Assembly (NCBI GenBank): GCA_903870905.1
Contig: CAIQEU010000061.1
Span: forward strand, 1-46,712
Direction: 5' to 3'
DNA: 46,712 bases
Origin: an uncultured Actinomycetes bacterium
GTDB lineage: Bacteria; Actinomycetota; Acidimicrobiia; Acidimicrobiales; RAAP-2
Part shown: piece by piece, positions 1 through 8,624 of the stretch
Layout: each line of letters starts with the position of its first letter
How positions within the stretch are numbered: position 1 is the first letter of the stretch
Position numbers and translations under genes: made by a program
The notes under the pieces: generated by a model
What the model saw: the letters and a program-made list of their open reading frames with translations, nothing else
Told to the model about the DNA's origin: nothing
Databases searched by the model: none

Positions 1-114
1 ACTGGAGGCGATGACGGCGTGACGGGCGAGCAGCCGCTCGACGAAGGCGGCGCTGAAACTGGAGGCGATGACGGCGTGACGGGCGAGCAGCCGCTCGACG
101 AAGGCGGCGCTGAA
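1..114 (+). repeat. Perfect 57-bp tandem direct repeat, 2 copies
   Basis: Positions 1-57 and 58-114 are identical. The first 5 bases of a further unit follow (115-119) before the sequence diverges. The unit length is a multiple of three, so the repeat keeps the reading frame of the acidic tail. More copies may lie upstream of the window. Confidence 0.95.
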
Positions 115-189
115 ACTGGCTCAGGAGCCGAAGAATCTTCCGATTCGAGCGCTTCGAGTCCTGAGGCTCTGGCGGATGACGATGAGTAG
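1..189 (+). CDS. C-terminal end of an unknown protein with acidic repeat tail (5' truncated by window edge)
   Basis: The frame beginning at base 1 is open to TAG at 187-189, and the next gene starts 27 bases later. The visible 62 residues hold two identical tandem 19-residue units (57 bp each, 1-57 and 58-114; rich in Gly, Glu and Asp, with a TGE-QPLDEGG core), the first two residues of a third unit, and a Ser/Ala/Glu/Asp tail ending in DDDE. The composition is that of a disordered, strongly acidic C-terminus. The identical DNA repeats suggest that copy number varies by slippage. The protein family cannot be told from this fragment; the stop and the perfect codon-phase repeats are direct evidence that it is coding. 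Confidence 0.72.
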   Translation, partial: TGGDDGVTGEQPLDEGGAETGGDDGVTGEQPLDEGGAETGSGAEESSDSSASSPEALADDDE

Positions 190-216
190 GGCTGCAATGA
201 ACATTTGGGGAAGTCG

Positions 217-1512
217 ATGACCTTCCAAGGACCTATGGGTGGTGAGGGGCACTTCGGCCACGGAGAACCGTCAGGGCAAGAGCACCTCCTCTCGCACATC
301 CCTGATACCCCTGACGATGGCAAGACCGAAGCTCGTCGTATGGAGCACATTCGACTTGTCGAGGAGGGTGCGGGTGACCGTGGGTGGCTCTGGCGACTTG
401 CCGGATACCGTGCCGGTGACGAGTTGTACTACCGCGGACCTGCGATCTTCGCCCGATTCTCCAAGATGTTCTCGTGGCCACTCATCGATTCAAAGTGGTC
501 GCAGGCGATGTTCGGGAACCTCTCGTTCCTCATCCCGATCATCGGTTGCATCGCTGGAATCCTCACTGCCGTTCAGGTTCATGGTCAGGCGCTCCCGCCA
601 ACGTTCCCCCTCATGGCAACTATCACTGGGCTTGCCATCGTTGACCCTGTTGCGGGAGTATTCGCCTTCGCCCCGATTTTCCTGGCAGCGTTCTTCAACG
701 GGAATGTCTGGACAATCCATGAGGCAGTGACCTTGTTCGTGTTGGGAGCAATGTGGATCCCCGGACCACAGATCGGTCGACGGCTTCGTCCCCTTCAGCG
801 ACACCTCCATCGCAAGGGATTCGACCGAATCTGGCATTTCTTCGGCGACTACGTGGTCCAGGGGGTGATCACTGCCTTCATCGTCGGGAAGTTCGTGTTG
901 ATCATGCCGATCGTTTCCGGCGTGGCCGTTCCGATTGCGGACTGCGAGCGAAAGATGTGGATTGTGGCGATCTGTGCAGTCCCGGTGCGCCAACTTCTCG
1001 AAACGGCGAGTCGAGAGTGGTTCCCGCGGCGATTGGCGGTCGTGGAACCGAAGGAGATGCCGCATCGGAACCGCTGGCTGACGCTCTTCTTCGAAACGGT
1101 GGTTCAGGGCATCATCGTCGTCGGTTGCTTGGAGACAGCGATTGGCTTCTGCTGGCAGCTCTGGGTCATTTCTGGCGTGTACGCCCTCATGTTGCTCACC
1201 GAAGAGATTGAGGCCGAGTTCCCTCAAGTGACGTGGCTCCACAGGATTGTTCCAGTGGGAGTCGCTCGCATTGTCGTGGTCATCGTCGTCGGTCAGTTCG
1301 CTGCTCGGTACTTCATTGGCCAAGGAGTCCACAGTTCTCAGCAACTCACCTCGTCAATCTTCATCATCGTGGCCCTCATGCTCTTCGTCTTGGCCTCGCT
1401 CGCGAAGTTCCCTGGGAAGCCATGGGGCGCTCACGATCTGTGGAAGCCGATCGGAGTGGCCGTCATCGTGATGCTCATTCTCTTGTTCACGCAGAGCGTG
1501 AGTTTCGCCTAG
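217..1512 (+). CDS. Unknown multi-pass membrane protein
   Basis: The product is about 431 residues. The first ~100 are soluble and rich in Gly, His and Glu. About ten hydrophobic segments follow, several in pairs separated by short Arg-rich loops (e.g. the RRLRPLQRHLHRK loop). Two similar segments reading F-x-x-x-VVQG-I suggest an internal duplication. There is no signal peptide and no recognisable transporter motif. ATG 217 was chosen because GGGGAAG lies just upstream; a TTG at 205 in the same frame is possible. It follows the acidic repeat protein in the same direction with a short gap, so the two may be one transcript. I do not recognise the family. Confidence 0.7.
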   Translation: MTFQGPMGGEGHFGHGEPSGQEHLLSHIPDTPDDGKTEARRMEHIRLVEEGAGDRGWLWRLAGYRAGDELYYRGPAIFARFSKMFSWPLIDSKWSQAMFGNLSFLIPIIGCIAGILTAVQVHGQALPPTFPLMATITGLAIVDPVAGVFAFAPIFLAAFFNGNVWTIHEAVTLFVLGAMWIPGPQIGRRLRPLQRHLHRKGFDRIWHFFGDYVVQGVITAFIVGKFVLIMPIVSGVAVPIADCERKMWIVAICAVPVRQLLETASREWFPRRLAVVEPKEMPHRNRWLTLFFETVVQGIIVVGCLETAIGFCWQLWVISGVYALMLLTEEIEAEFPQVTWLHRIVPVGVARIVVVIVVGQFAARYFIGQGVHSSQQLTSSIFIIVALMLFVLASLAKFPGKPWGAHDLWKPIGVAVIVMLILLFTQSVSFA

Positions 1513-1541
1513 CGCCCCGTTCGTTGTTGGGAACGACAACA

Positions 1542-1559
1542 CCCATCCCGAAGGATGGG
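1542..1559. terminator. Candidate bidirectional terminator hairpin
   Basis: A 7-bp perfect stem, CCCATCC (1542-1548) and GGATGGG (1553-1559), closes a CGAA tetraloop. It lies in the 82-base gap between two convergent genes. There is no U-tract, so efficiency is uncertain. Confidence 0.5.
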
Positions 1560-1594
1560 CGACGTGCCAATGCGGATGTGGAGGAGCGAAGCGT

Positions 1595-3316
1595 TCAGCG
1601 CGTTGTCACCGAGTAGGTGTCCCGCCCCGAGCGCAGCAGCGCACCAGGAAGCGTTCCCGTAGGCATGCCATCGTTGACGATGGTCACCCCGTTCACCATC
1701 ACTCGACGGACGCCCGTGGCGGCGGCGAGCAGACGAGGGCTGTTCCCGGGGAGATCCTCGACCATTCGAGCGGGTTCGGAGTCCACCGTCTCAGGATCGA
1801 AGATGAAGAGATCAGCGGCCGTGTTCTCGGCGATGATGCCGCGGTCACGAAGTCCGAAGAGCTCGGCCGGTTGCTTCGTCATCATCATCACGGCGGTCTC
1901 TACAGGGATGAGTTTCCGTCCACGGAGGCAGTCGGCTAGGAACGCAGTCGGGTAGTTCGATCCGCACATGCGGTCGAGGTGGGCACCGGCATCGGATCCA
2001 CCCACCATGGCGCGGGGATCGGCCCAAGTGTTTGCTCGCATGAGCCACGTGGCGTCGTCGCCATCGGTGGGCTTCGGCCAGATCACGGTGCGCAGTCCGT
2101 CGGCCACCACGATGTCGAGGAGGGTGTCGAAGGGGTCGGCGCCGCGTTCGGCAGCGATCTCACCAACTTCTCGCCACTCGAGGCCGGCGTTCTCCTCGGC
2201 GAAGGTGTCGCCGATGATGTAGCTACCCCAGCCTGAGAGTCGACGGAAGACCCCGGCATCTTTGGACTTGGCGCACTCGTTCAGCTTGGCTCGAACACCA
2301 GGGCTCTTGAGTGCCTCGACGCGCCACTCGAGGGGGAGCCCCATGATCGGGCCCCACCCGGGGATGAGGAAGAGGGCGCAGTGATTCTTGAAGCTCATGT
2401 TCATCGGCACGAGCGTCGGCATGGTGAGGGCCACGATCTTGCCACCACGAGCTGCAGCGCGGTCGGAGACTTCGAGCTGGTGCTCGGTCTTCTCCGGGTC
2501 TCGTGCGTCGACCGTCAAGAGGTTCCAGTTGAGGGGACGGTTGGCAGTGGCCGTCATGTCGGCCATGAGCTCCTTCTCGTCCTCGGACAGCCCGTCGAGG
2601 CAGCCGCTCGTGATGTACTCGAGCGTGGTGCCTTCGTGGGCCTCAACCTCACGGGCGAAGGCCAGCATCTCGCGGCGATCGGCGAAGCGCGAGGTGATGG
2701 CCTTGCCATCGCCGTCGGAGTGCGTGCGGGACTGACTGGACGAGAAGCCGAGGCCACCTGCTTCGATCGAGGAGCGCAGCAGGGCGACCATCTGGTCGAT
2801 CTCCTCATCGGTTGCGACCTGCTCACCTCGTTCAGCGCCCATGACCATGCGACGGATGGCGCAGTGGCCAACGAGGAACCCAGCGTTCACCCCGAGACGG
2901 CCTTGCAGGGCGTCCAAGTACTCCCCGAACGTCTCCCAGTTCCACGGCACGCCCTCGGCCAGCGCGACGAGCGGCATACCTTCAACCTTGGCCATCATCT
3001 CGGAGATGTAGGTGGTGTCTTCGGGGCGAACGGGAGCCAAGGTGAACCCGCAGTTCCCAGCGATGATGGTGGTCACGCCGTGGAGGTTGGACGGTGACGC
3101 AGAGGGATCCCAGAAGAGCTGGGCGTCGTAGTGGGTGTGGGGGTCAACGACACCCGGCATGACCATGAGGCCCGTGGCGTCGATGGTCTCCGTCGCGTCC
3201 TCAGTAACCGTGCCCACGGCCACGATCCGACCGTCGCGGATGCCGAGATCGGCCACCATTGGCGCTGATCCGGTTCCATCAATAACCAGTCCGCCCTTGA
3301 TAATCGTGTCGAGCAT
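1595..3316 (-). CDS. N-acyl-D-amino-acid deacylase family amidohydrolase
   Basis: A 573-residue zinc amidohydrolase of the D-aminoacylase type; members hydrolyse N-acyl-D-amino acids or similar cyclic and acyl amides. It starts with the usual small beta-sandwich strand (MLDTIIKGG), followed by PGVVDPHTHYDAQ with the HxH metal ligands (about residues 65-75), GNCGFTLAP with the metal-bridging Cys typical of the family, an HCAIRR segment, and a late GSDAGAHLD motif with the catalytic/metal Asp. Length is normal for the family. The reading frame is open 91 codons further upstream, but ATG 3316 is preceded by GAGGGGG and matches the family's N-terminus. It is divergent from the oxidoreductase gene. 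The exact substrate is not known. Confidence 0.88.
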   Translation of the reverse strand: MLDTIIKGGLVIDGTGSAPMVADLGIRDGRIVAVGTVTEDATETIDATGLMVMPGVVDPHTHYDAQLFWDPSASPSNLHGVTTIIAGNCGFTLAPVRPEDTTYISEMMAKVEGMPLVALAEGVPWNWETFGEYLDALQGRLGVNAGFLVGHCAIRRMVMGAERGEQVATDEEIDQMVALLRSSIEAGGLGFSSSQSRTHSDGDGKAITSRFADRREMLAFAREVEAHEGTTLEYITSGCLDGLSEDEKELMADMTATANRPLNWNLLTVDARDPEKTEHQLEVSDRAAARGGKIVALTMPTLVPMNMSFKNHCALFLIPGWGPIMGLPLEWRVEALKSPGVRAKLNECAKSKDAGVFRRLSGWGSYIIGDTFAEENAGLEWREVGEIAAERGADPFDTLLDIVVADGLRTVIWPKPTDGDDATWLMRANTWADPRAMVGGSDAGAHLDRMCGSNYPTAFLADCLRGRKLIPVETAVMMMTKQPAELFGLRDRGIIAENTAADLFIFDPETVDSEPARMVEDLPGNSPRLLAAATGVRRVMVNGVTIVNDGMPTGTLPGALLRSGRDTYSVTTR

Positions 3317-3341
3317 GAGTCCCCCTCGGTTCGCTGGGGCC

Positions 3342-3347
3342 AATCTA
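3342..3347 (-). promoter_or_regulatory. Candidate -10 box of the amidohydrolase gene
   Basis: TAGATT on the minus strand would place transcription start near 3335, giving a short leader that carries the GAGGGGG ribosome binding site before ATG 3316. No clear -35 box was found. Confidence 0.4.
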
Positions 3348-3431
3348 GCCAACCGGGCAGATGGGCTCCGGTGACGCGTCCGCGAGGTGTGGCGCATCTG
3401 CGACGATGGAGGGGAACGAGAGGATCCCCCA

Positions 3432-4439
3432 ATGACCGCCATGAATGAACTCGTCGTCCTCGCAGAGCGCCCAACGACGATCATCGAACCCCAGACCTGC
3501 CGCCTCGAGACTGCACCCATCCCTGAGATTGCCGACGGAGAAGCGCTGGTGCAGGTGGGGTGGCTCTCGATTGACCCCACCATTCGCACCTGGATGGATG
3601 ACGCTCCGGGTTATCTTCCCCCCATTGGAATTGGTGACGTCGTGCGCAGCGGCGGCATCGGCACCATCATCGAGTCCAAGTCAGATCGCTACCGCGTCGG
3701 CGACACGGTCTTCGGCACCGTTGGCTGGCAGCGCTACGCCGTCGCCGGTGAGGGTCAGGCTGGCATGACCGTCGTGCCCGAGGGCGTCGACCCACTCCTC
3801 GCCATCAACGTCCTCGGCGTGACAGGGCTCACCGCCTACTTCGGCCTCTTAGAAGTTGGCAACCTTCGTCCCGGTGACACCGTGGTGGTCTCGGGAGCCG
3901 CCGGTGCCACGGGGTCGACCGTTGGCCAGATCGCCAAGGCCAGCGGAGCGGGAACGGTGATTGGTCTCGCCGGTACGGATGAGAAGTGCGCCCTGCTCGT
4001 GGACGAACTCGGCTACGACGTGGCCATCAACTACCGCACCGACGACGTGCGGGCCGCCCTCAAGGCGGCCGCGCCGAAGGGCGTCGACCTCTACTTCGAC
4101 AACGTCGGCGGCGAGCTCCTCGACATCGTGCTGGCCCAACTCGCCCTCAAGGGGCGCATCGTGCTCTGCGGTGGCATCTCGTCGTATACGACGCCGGGTC
4201 GACCGTCTGGTCCGTCGAACTACCTGAACCTCATCACCCGTCGAGGTCGCATGGAGGGCTTCATCATCTTGGACTACGCCAAGCGCTACGGCGAGGCCCA
4301 AGGGGCGCTCCTCACCTGGGTGCTCGAGGGCAAGCTCAAGCACCGCGAGCACCTGGTCCACGGACTTGAGCACGCACCAGAGGCCCTCAACCTGCTCTTC
4401 ACGGGAGGCAACACCGGCAAGGTTGTCGTGGTGGTCTGA
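3432..4439 (+). CDS. NADP-dependent zinc-independent MDR oxidoreductase (YncB/CurA/PTGR-like)
   Basis: A 335-residue medium-chain dehydrogenase/reductase resembling the leukotriene B4 12-hydroxydehydrogenase / prostaglandin reductase group. These reduce the C=C bond of alpha,beta-unsaturated ketones and aldehydes with NADPH. The fold is a GroES-like N-terminal domain (LSIDPTIRTWM motif) and a Rossmann domain with VVSGAAGATGSTVGQ and YFDNVGGE signatures. The structural and catalytic zinc Cys residues of alcohol dehydrogenases are absent. Start ATG 3432 follows GAGAGGA; an upstream TTG would add 15 residues with no family support. The MFS gene begins on the base after its stop codon, so the two are likely co-transcribed. 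Confidence 0.88.
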   Translation: MTAMNELVVLAERPTTIIEPQTCRLETAPIPEIADGEALVQVGWLSIDPTIRTWMDDAPGYLPPIGIGDVVRSGGIGTIIESKSDRYRVGDTVFGTVGWQRYAVAGEGQAGMTVVPEGVDPLLAINVLGVTGLTAYFGLLEVGNLRPGDTVVVSGAAGATGSTVGQIAKASGAGTVIGLAGTDEKCALLVDELGYDVAINYRTDDVRAALKAAAPKGVDLYFDNVGGELLDIVLAQLALKGRIVLCGGISSYTTPGRPSGPSNYLNLITRRGRMEGFIILDYAKRYGEAQGALLTWVLEGKLKHREHLVHGLEHAPEALNLLFTGGNTGKVVVVV

Positions 4440-5702
4440 GTGGAGCACGCCGAACCGCCGGGCGCCAACGCGTCGTGGAGAGACGCTCCGATCGTGGTGC
4501 TCGCCCTCTTGGCCTTCGCGGCCGGGTTCGGTTCGTTCGGGGCGGTCGCAGCGCTCGGTGAAGTTGCCAAGGCCTTCGGTCACGCGACGCATGGGCAGAG
4601 CGTTGCCGAGCAGATGGGCTTGTCGGGATCGGTGCTCGGCCTCGGCCTCGCCATCTTGCGGATTGCTGCCCTCGGTGGCCTGCCGCTCGCGGTCTTGGCC
4701 GATCGGTTCGGACGACGGAGGACGCTGCTCTGGTACTGCGGCCTCGGACTGTGCTGCACCGTGGTGGCCGCCCTCAGCCCCTCCTACTGGTTCTTCGTCA
4801 TCATCTTCGCCCTCGGGCGACCGCTGCTGTCGGCTGCGGTGTCCATTGCCCACGTGGCCGGAGCCGAGCTCAGCTCAACGACCACTCGGGCCGGGGCGCT
4901 GGCGCTCATCACCGGTGGCTACGGCGTGGGGGCGGGAACCGCTGCTCTCGTCCACACCACCTTCACCCACGCCGGGGGATTCCGAGTGGTCTTCGCCCTG
5001 GCGCTCATCCCCCTCGCCATCGTCGTCGGCGTGCGTAACCGCATCAGCGAGCCGCCGCGCTGGCACCGACCCGACCACTGGAACCACGCCGTCCTTGGGC
5101 GGGTGGAGTCTGCCCAGCGTCGACGCCTCCTCACCGTCATGGCCATCACCTTCTCGGTCTCGGCAGCGTCGGGTCCGGCCAATGGCTACGTCTTCCTCTA
5201 CGCCGACAACGTGGTGAAGGCTGCGCCCTCACTGACCGCAGCCATGGTGATCACCGCCAGTGTGACCGGCCTCGTTGGTCTCCTCCTCGGCCGGGCCGGT
5301 GCCGACCGGGTGGGGCGCCGTCCCATGGTGGCCATGGCATCGGTTGCCTTCGTGGGCTCGAGCCTCCTCCTCTACGCCGGCTCACCCGTCATGCTCCTCC
5401 TCGGCTACGTCGCCTCGGTGGCAGCAGCTGGGGCGCTGGCGCCTGCAGGAGCTGCGCTGTCGAACGAGCTCTTCCCGACCGAAGTGCGGGCATCGGTTGC
5501 TGGGTGGAATCTGGCCGCAGGTGTCGCTGGTTCGGTGGCCGGCCTGCTGCTCTTCGGGTGGCTGGTCGATGCCACCTCGAGCTTCGAGGTGGCAGCCCTC
5601 GTCACCTTCGTTCCGACGCTGGCGGTCTTGGGCCTCTTGGTGCTCCTCCCCGAGACGCTTGGTCGGGAACCCGAGGACCTCTGGGCGCCGAGCGCGTCAT
5701 AG
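4440..5702 (+). CDS. MFS transporter, 12-TM type
   Basis: A 420-residue major facilitator with the loop 2-3 signature (LADRFGRRR) and its weaker second-half counterpart (GADRVGRRP), plus a FPTEVRASVAGW motif before helix 11 as in sugar/metabolite:H+ symporter-type MFS proteins. GTG start directly abuts the stop of the oxidoreductase gene, which implies translational coupling. It is convergent with the FGGY kinase, with one base between stop codons. The substrate is unknown; the neighbouring reductase suggests a small hydrophobic or carbonyl compound, but that is inference. Confidence 0.85.
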   Translation: MEHAEPPGANASWRDAPIVVLALLAFAAGFGSFGAVAALGEVAKAFGHATHGQSVAEQMGLSGSVLGLGLAILRIAALGGLPLAVLADRFGRRRTLLWYCGLGLCCTVVAALSPSYWFFVIIFALGRPLLSAAVSIAHVAGAELSSTTTRAGALALITGGYGVGAGTAALVHTTFTHAGGFRVVFALALIPLAIVVGVRNRISEPPRWHRPDHWNHAVLGRVESAQRRRLLTVMAITFSVSAASGPANGYVFLYADNVVKAAPSLTAAMVITASVTGLVGLLLGRAGADRVGRRPMVAMASVAFVGSSLLLYAGSPVMLLLGYVASVAAAGALAPAGAALSNELFPTEVRASVAGWNLAAGVAGSVAGLLLFGWLVDATSSFEVAALVTFVPTLAVLGLLVLLPETLGREPEDLWAPSAS

Positions 5703-5703
5703 T

Positions 5704-7227
5704 TCAGCGGAGCCGTCGGTCGGCGCGTGCACGCTCGGGCAGTGCACCAACCACCGGTTCGAGGGCAGCGACGCCTTCGGGTCGTGGCGTGAACAGCGTT
5801 CCTCGGTGGCGGAGCTGGTTGAGGTCGGCGAGGGCGAACTCCCCGAGGGCGATGCCGGCCAAGTGGGCCATGCCGCGCAGTTGCGCCACCATGGGGTCAG
5901 GGACCTGCTCGACCGTTCGGTTGCAGGCATCGGCCATGATCTGACACCACAGCGGCGAGATCGCTCCACCGCCGACCATGCGCAGTTCCGAGAACGGTGC
6001 ACCTACGAAGGACTCCACGTGGCCGAGGAGCCACGCTGAGTTGGCCGCCACCCCTTCGAGCACGGCTCTGATCATCGCTGCGGCATCGGTCTGCAGCGAC
6101 AGCCCCGAGAACGTGCCGCGGAGTTGGTGGTCCTCCAGGGGTGATCGCTCCCCGGCCAACCACGGGGTGAAGCGCACGCCACCGGATCCTGCGGGAGCTG
6201 TTGCCGCCAGTGCCGTCAGGTCATCGAAGGACGCCCCACCGCCGGGGTGCAGCACGGAGCGGAGCCACTCGAGAGCCTTGGCCCCGGTGTCTTGGTTGTT
6301 GACGACGAGGTAGTCGGTGTTGGTGAGTCCCGGCACCGTGGCGATGGAGTGGGCGATGTCGGTCTTCTTCTTCCCCGTGACCCCCGAGATCCACGAGGTG
6401 GTGGAGAGGGCGAGGTGGCCAATGCCCGGTGCCGTCGTCGCCGCGCCGAGAGCAGCGGCGTGGAGGTCGGGGACGCCGGTGATAACCACGCAGGTTGCCG
6501 GGAGGCCGAGCTCGCTAGCGATGGAGGGAAGCACCGTGCCGATCACGGCGCCGATGGGCACGAGGGGTGGGAGCTTCTCGTCGCTAACCCCGATGCGCGC
6601 CAGCAACGTGGCGTCGTAGGTGAAGCGGTCGAGGTGGCGGGTATCGGTGAGCCAGGAGCCCTGGCGAGAAGCGTGAGTGGCGCTGGCGATGCCGGTGAAG
6701 GCCATGGTCAGGTAGTCGACTGGTTCCATGTACCACCGGGTGGCGGCGTCGACCTCGGGGCTCAGATGGGGGATGCCGAGCAGGTGGCCAATGGGGTCAG
6801 CGCCGACCAGTGAGGGCGCCCCGCCGCTGCGCCGAATGAAGGACAGGACGGCTCGGGGGCGGTATCCGGCGATGGGGCCACCGATGCGGGCTCGGACGAG
6901 GGCCCCGCCTCGGGTGTCCTGCCAGGTCCAGCACGGACCAGTTGGGGTGCCGTTGGCGTCGACCGGCACCGTGGAGGCCCACTGTCCAGTGATCGCTACT
7001 GCGGTCGTGCGGGCTGCTGCGTCGGGGTGGCGAGCGAGGAGCTCACGAGCGGCACGACGGATGATCGCCCACCACGCAGCAGCGTCTTGGGTGGCCGACC
7101 CATCAGGTCCAAAGGTGGTGGTGACGCTGTGCACCTGGTGGTCGAGCACCGTGCCATCGGTCGTCACCAGGCCAACTTTGGGCCCTCCGGTGCCGAGGTC
7201 GATAGCGAGGCAGACCGACCCGGTCAC
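5704..7227 (-). CDS. FGGY-family carbohydrate kinase (xylulokinase-like)
   Basis: A 507-residue two-domain sugar kinase of the FGGY/actin-like fold. It has the N-terminal phosphate-binding strand (LAIDLGTGGPKVGLV), a TGQWAS segment at the sugar site, a PDLHAAALGA segment holding the catalytic Asp, and a C-terminal GGGAISPLWCQ adenosine-site motif. It is annotated at family level only because the sugar-site motif is neither the xylulokinase GQMHG nor the glycerol-kinase NQRE. Its ATG overlaps the stop of the upstream PLP enzyme by 4 bases (ATGA), so the two are translationally coupled. Confidence 0.86.
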   Translation of the reverse strand: MTGSVCLAIDLGTGGPKVGLVTTDGTVLDHQVHSVTTTFGPDGSATQDAAAWWAIIRRAARELLARHPDAAARTTAVAITGQWASTVPVDANGTPTGPCWTWQDTRGGALVRARIGGPIAGYRPRAVLSFIRRSGGAPSLVGADPIGHLLGIPHLSPEVDAATRWYMEPVDYLTMAFTGIASATHASRQGSWLTDTRHLDRFTYDATLLARIGVSDEKLPPLVPIGAVIGTVLPSIASELGLPATCVVITGVPDLHAAALGAATTAPGIGHLALSTTSWISGVTGKKKTDIAHSIATVPGLTNTDYLVVNNQDTGAKALEWLRSVLHPGGGASFDDLTALAATAPAGSGGVRFTPWLAGERSPLEDHQLRGTFSGLSLQTDAAAMIRAVLEGVAANSAWLLGHVESFVGAPFSELRMVGGGAISPLWCQIMADACNRTVEQVPDPMVAQLRGMAHLAGIALGEFALADLNQLRHRGTLFTPRPEGVAALEPVVGALPERARADRRLR

Positions 7228-8606
7228 GCAATGGCACCGGGGATGGCCATGTGGGCATCCATCATCTCGGCCATGACTGCTTCAATGAAGATCGCGGCGT
7301 CCTCGGTGAGACCGCCAGCCACGCCACCGTAGATGGCGGAGGACTGGGCGGGCTCGCCCGCTTTGGAGGTGGCGTAGGCCACGGCGTCGGCGAGGTCTGT
7401 CCGCCAGCGCTCGACGACGCCGGGCTGGGTCTGGGGACGGGTGACGGCCATGTGGAGGGCGTTCGGATACTGCTGGCCGTTGAGCCGCCACCCACGGGTG
7501 CGCAGGAAATCGTTCACGTGGTAGACGTCGAACGCATCAGCGGTGAAGGAGAACAGGAAGGTCGGGTTCCCCATGAGGCGCAGCGATCCGTGCTCGAGCA
7601 CTGCCGCTCGCATGGCCGCTGCGGTGTCGAAGATGCGATCGGCGTAGGCGGCATATCCCGATCGGCCCAGGCTGACCATGGCCGCCCAGGTGGCGGCGAG
7701 GAGCCCACCAGATCGCGAGCCGTCCATTCCCGGCGAGCAGTACTTCCCACCTGACCAGCCGGTCTGGAAGAAGTACTGGCTGTTGCGCAGCTGCGTGTCG
7801 GCGAAGAGCAGCACGCTCGTACCTTTGAGGGCGTAGCCGTACTTGTGGGTGTCGGCCGATATCGTCGTGACCCCGGGAACGCTCAGGTCGAAGGCAGGAA
7901 TGTCCTCGCCACGGGCCCTGCCGAAGGGGAGGATGAACCCGCCGAGGCAGCCGTCGACGTGGAGGCCAATCTCGTGCTGGAGGGCCAACTGGCCGAGCTC
8001 GGTGATGGGGTCCACGGTGCCGTAGCCGTAGTTGCAGGCCGATCCAATGAGGGCAACAGTGTCACTCGTAATGGCACGGGCCACGAAGTCGAGATCGACC
8101 TGCGTCGTCACTGGGTCGACGGGAGCTTCGATCACCTCGATGCCGAAGAGATGACAGGCCTTGGAGAAGGCGGGGTGGGCAGTCTCGGGCTTGATGACGT
8201 TCGGACGCCGCGTGCGCTCGGTGTTCGCCTCTCGGTAGGCGAGCATGGCGTGGGTGATCGACCCCGTCCCACCCGAGGTCACGAGGCCACCGGCGGTCGG
8301 GATGCCGCTGCCGCCGAGCAGGTCCAAGGTCATGGCGATGATCTCGGCTTCGAACTTCGTGGCGCTCGGGCACATGTCGCGCTGGAGGACGTTGACGTGG
8401 CTGAACTTGGCGAAGGCTTCGTTGAGGAAGTCGTAGTGGTCGTGGTCGCCGCAGTACATGGTGCCTGAGCACCCGCCCTGCTCCCAGGCAGCGTCCTCGG
8501 TGGTGGCCATCATCTCGAGTTGGGCGAGGAGTTCTCCCCGCGGCGTCCCCGATTCAGGGAGCCCCCGGTGGATGGGCACGTCGTTGGCGTAGGGGTAGGA
8601 AGCCAT
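7224..8606 (-). CDS. PLP-dependent decarboxylase/lyase, sphingosine-1-phosphate lyase-like
   Basis: A 460-residue fold-type I PLP enzyme of the group II decarboxylase / S1P-lyase branch. The S1P-lyase-like features are the early GCSGTMYCG segment, TSGGTGSITHAM for cofactor phosphate binding, HVDGCLGGF with the PLP-nitrogen Asp, and SADTHKYGYALKG with the Schiff-base Lys. It also has the branch's characteristic FQTGWSGGKYCSPG segment. In the known family the reaction is a retro-aldol cleavage of a long-chain base phosphate to an aldehyde and phosphoethanolamine. The start has AGGAGA upstream. It is the first gene of a two-gene operon with an FGGY kinase, so the real substrate may be a phosphorylated polyol or sugar amine. 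There is no N-terminal membrane helix, unlike the eukaryotic lyase. Confidence 0.85.
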   Translation of the reverse strand: MASYPYANDVPIHRGLPESGTPRGELLAQLEMMATTEDAAWEQGGCSGTMYCGDHDHYDFLNEAFAKFSHVNVLQRDMCPSATKFEAEIIAMTLDLLGGSGIPTAGGLVTSGGTGSITHAMLAYREANTERTRRPNVIKPETAHPAFSKACHLFGIEVIEAPVDPVTTQVDLDFVARAITSDTVALIGSACNYGYGTVDPITELGQLALQHEIGLHVDGCLGGFILPFGRARGEDIPAFDLSVPGVTTISADTHKYGYALKGTSVLLFADTQLRNSQYFFQTGWSGGKYCSPGMDGSRSGGLLAATWAAMVSLGRSGYAAYADRIFDTAAAMRAAVLEHGSLRLMGNPTFLFSFTADAFDVYHVNDFLRTRGWRLNGQQYPNALHMAVTRPQTQPGVVERWRTDLADAVAYATSKAGEPAQSSAIYGGVAGGLTEDAAIFIEAVMAEMMDAHMAIPGAIA

Positions 8607-8624
8607 GGGTTCTCCTGTATCGAT

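Noticed and set aside
1-119. Tandem repeat as a CRISPR array
   Set aside because: Copies are directly adjacent with no spacers, and the unit is in frame with a protein.
3317-3589. N-terminal extension of the amidohydrolase
   Set aside because: It would overlap the divergent oxidoreductase gene and has no resemblance to the family; ATG 3316 has a strong ribosome site.
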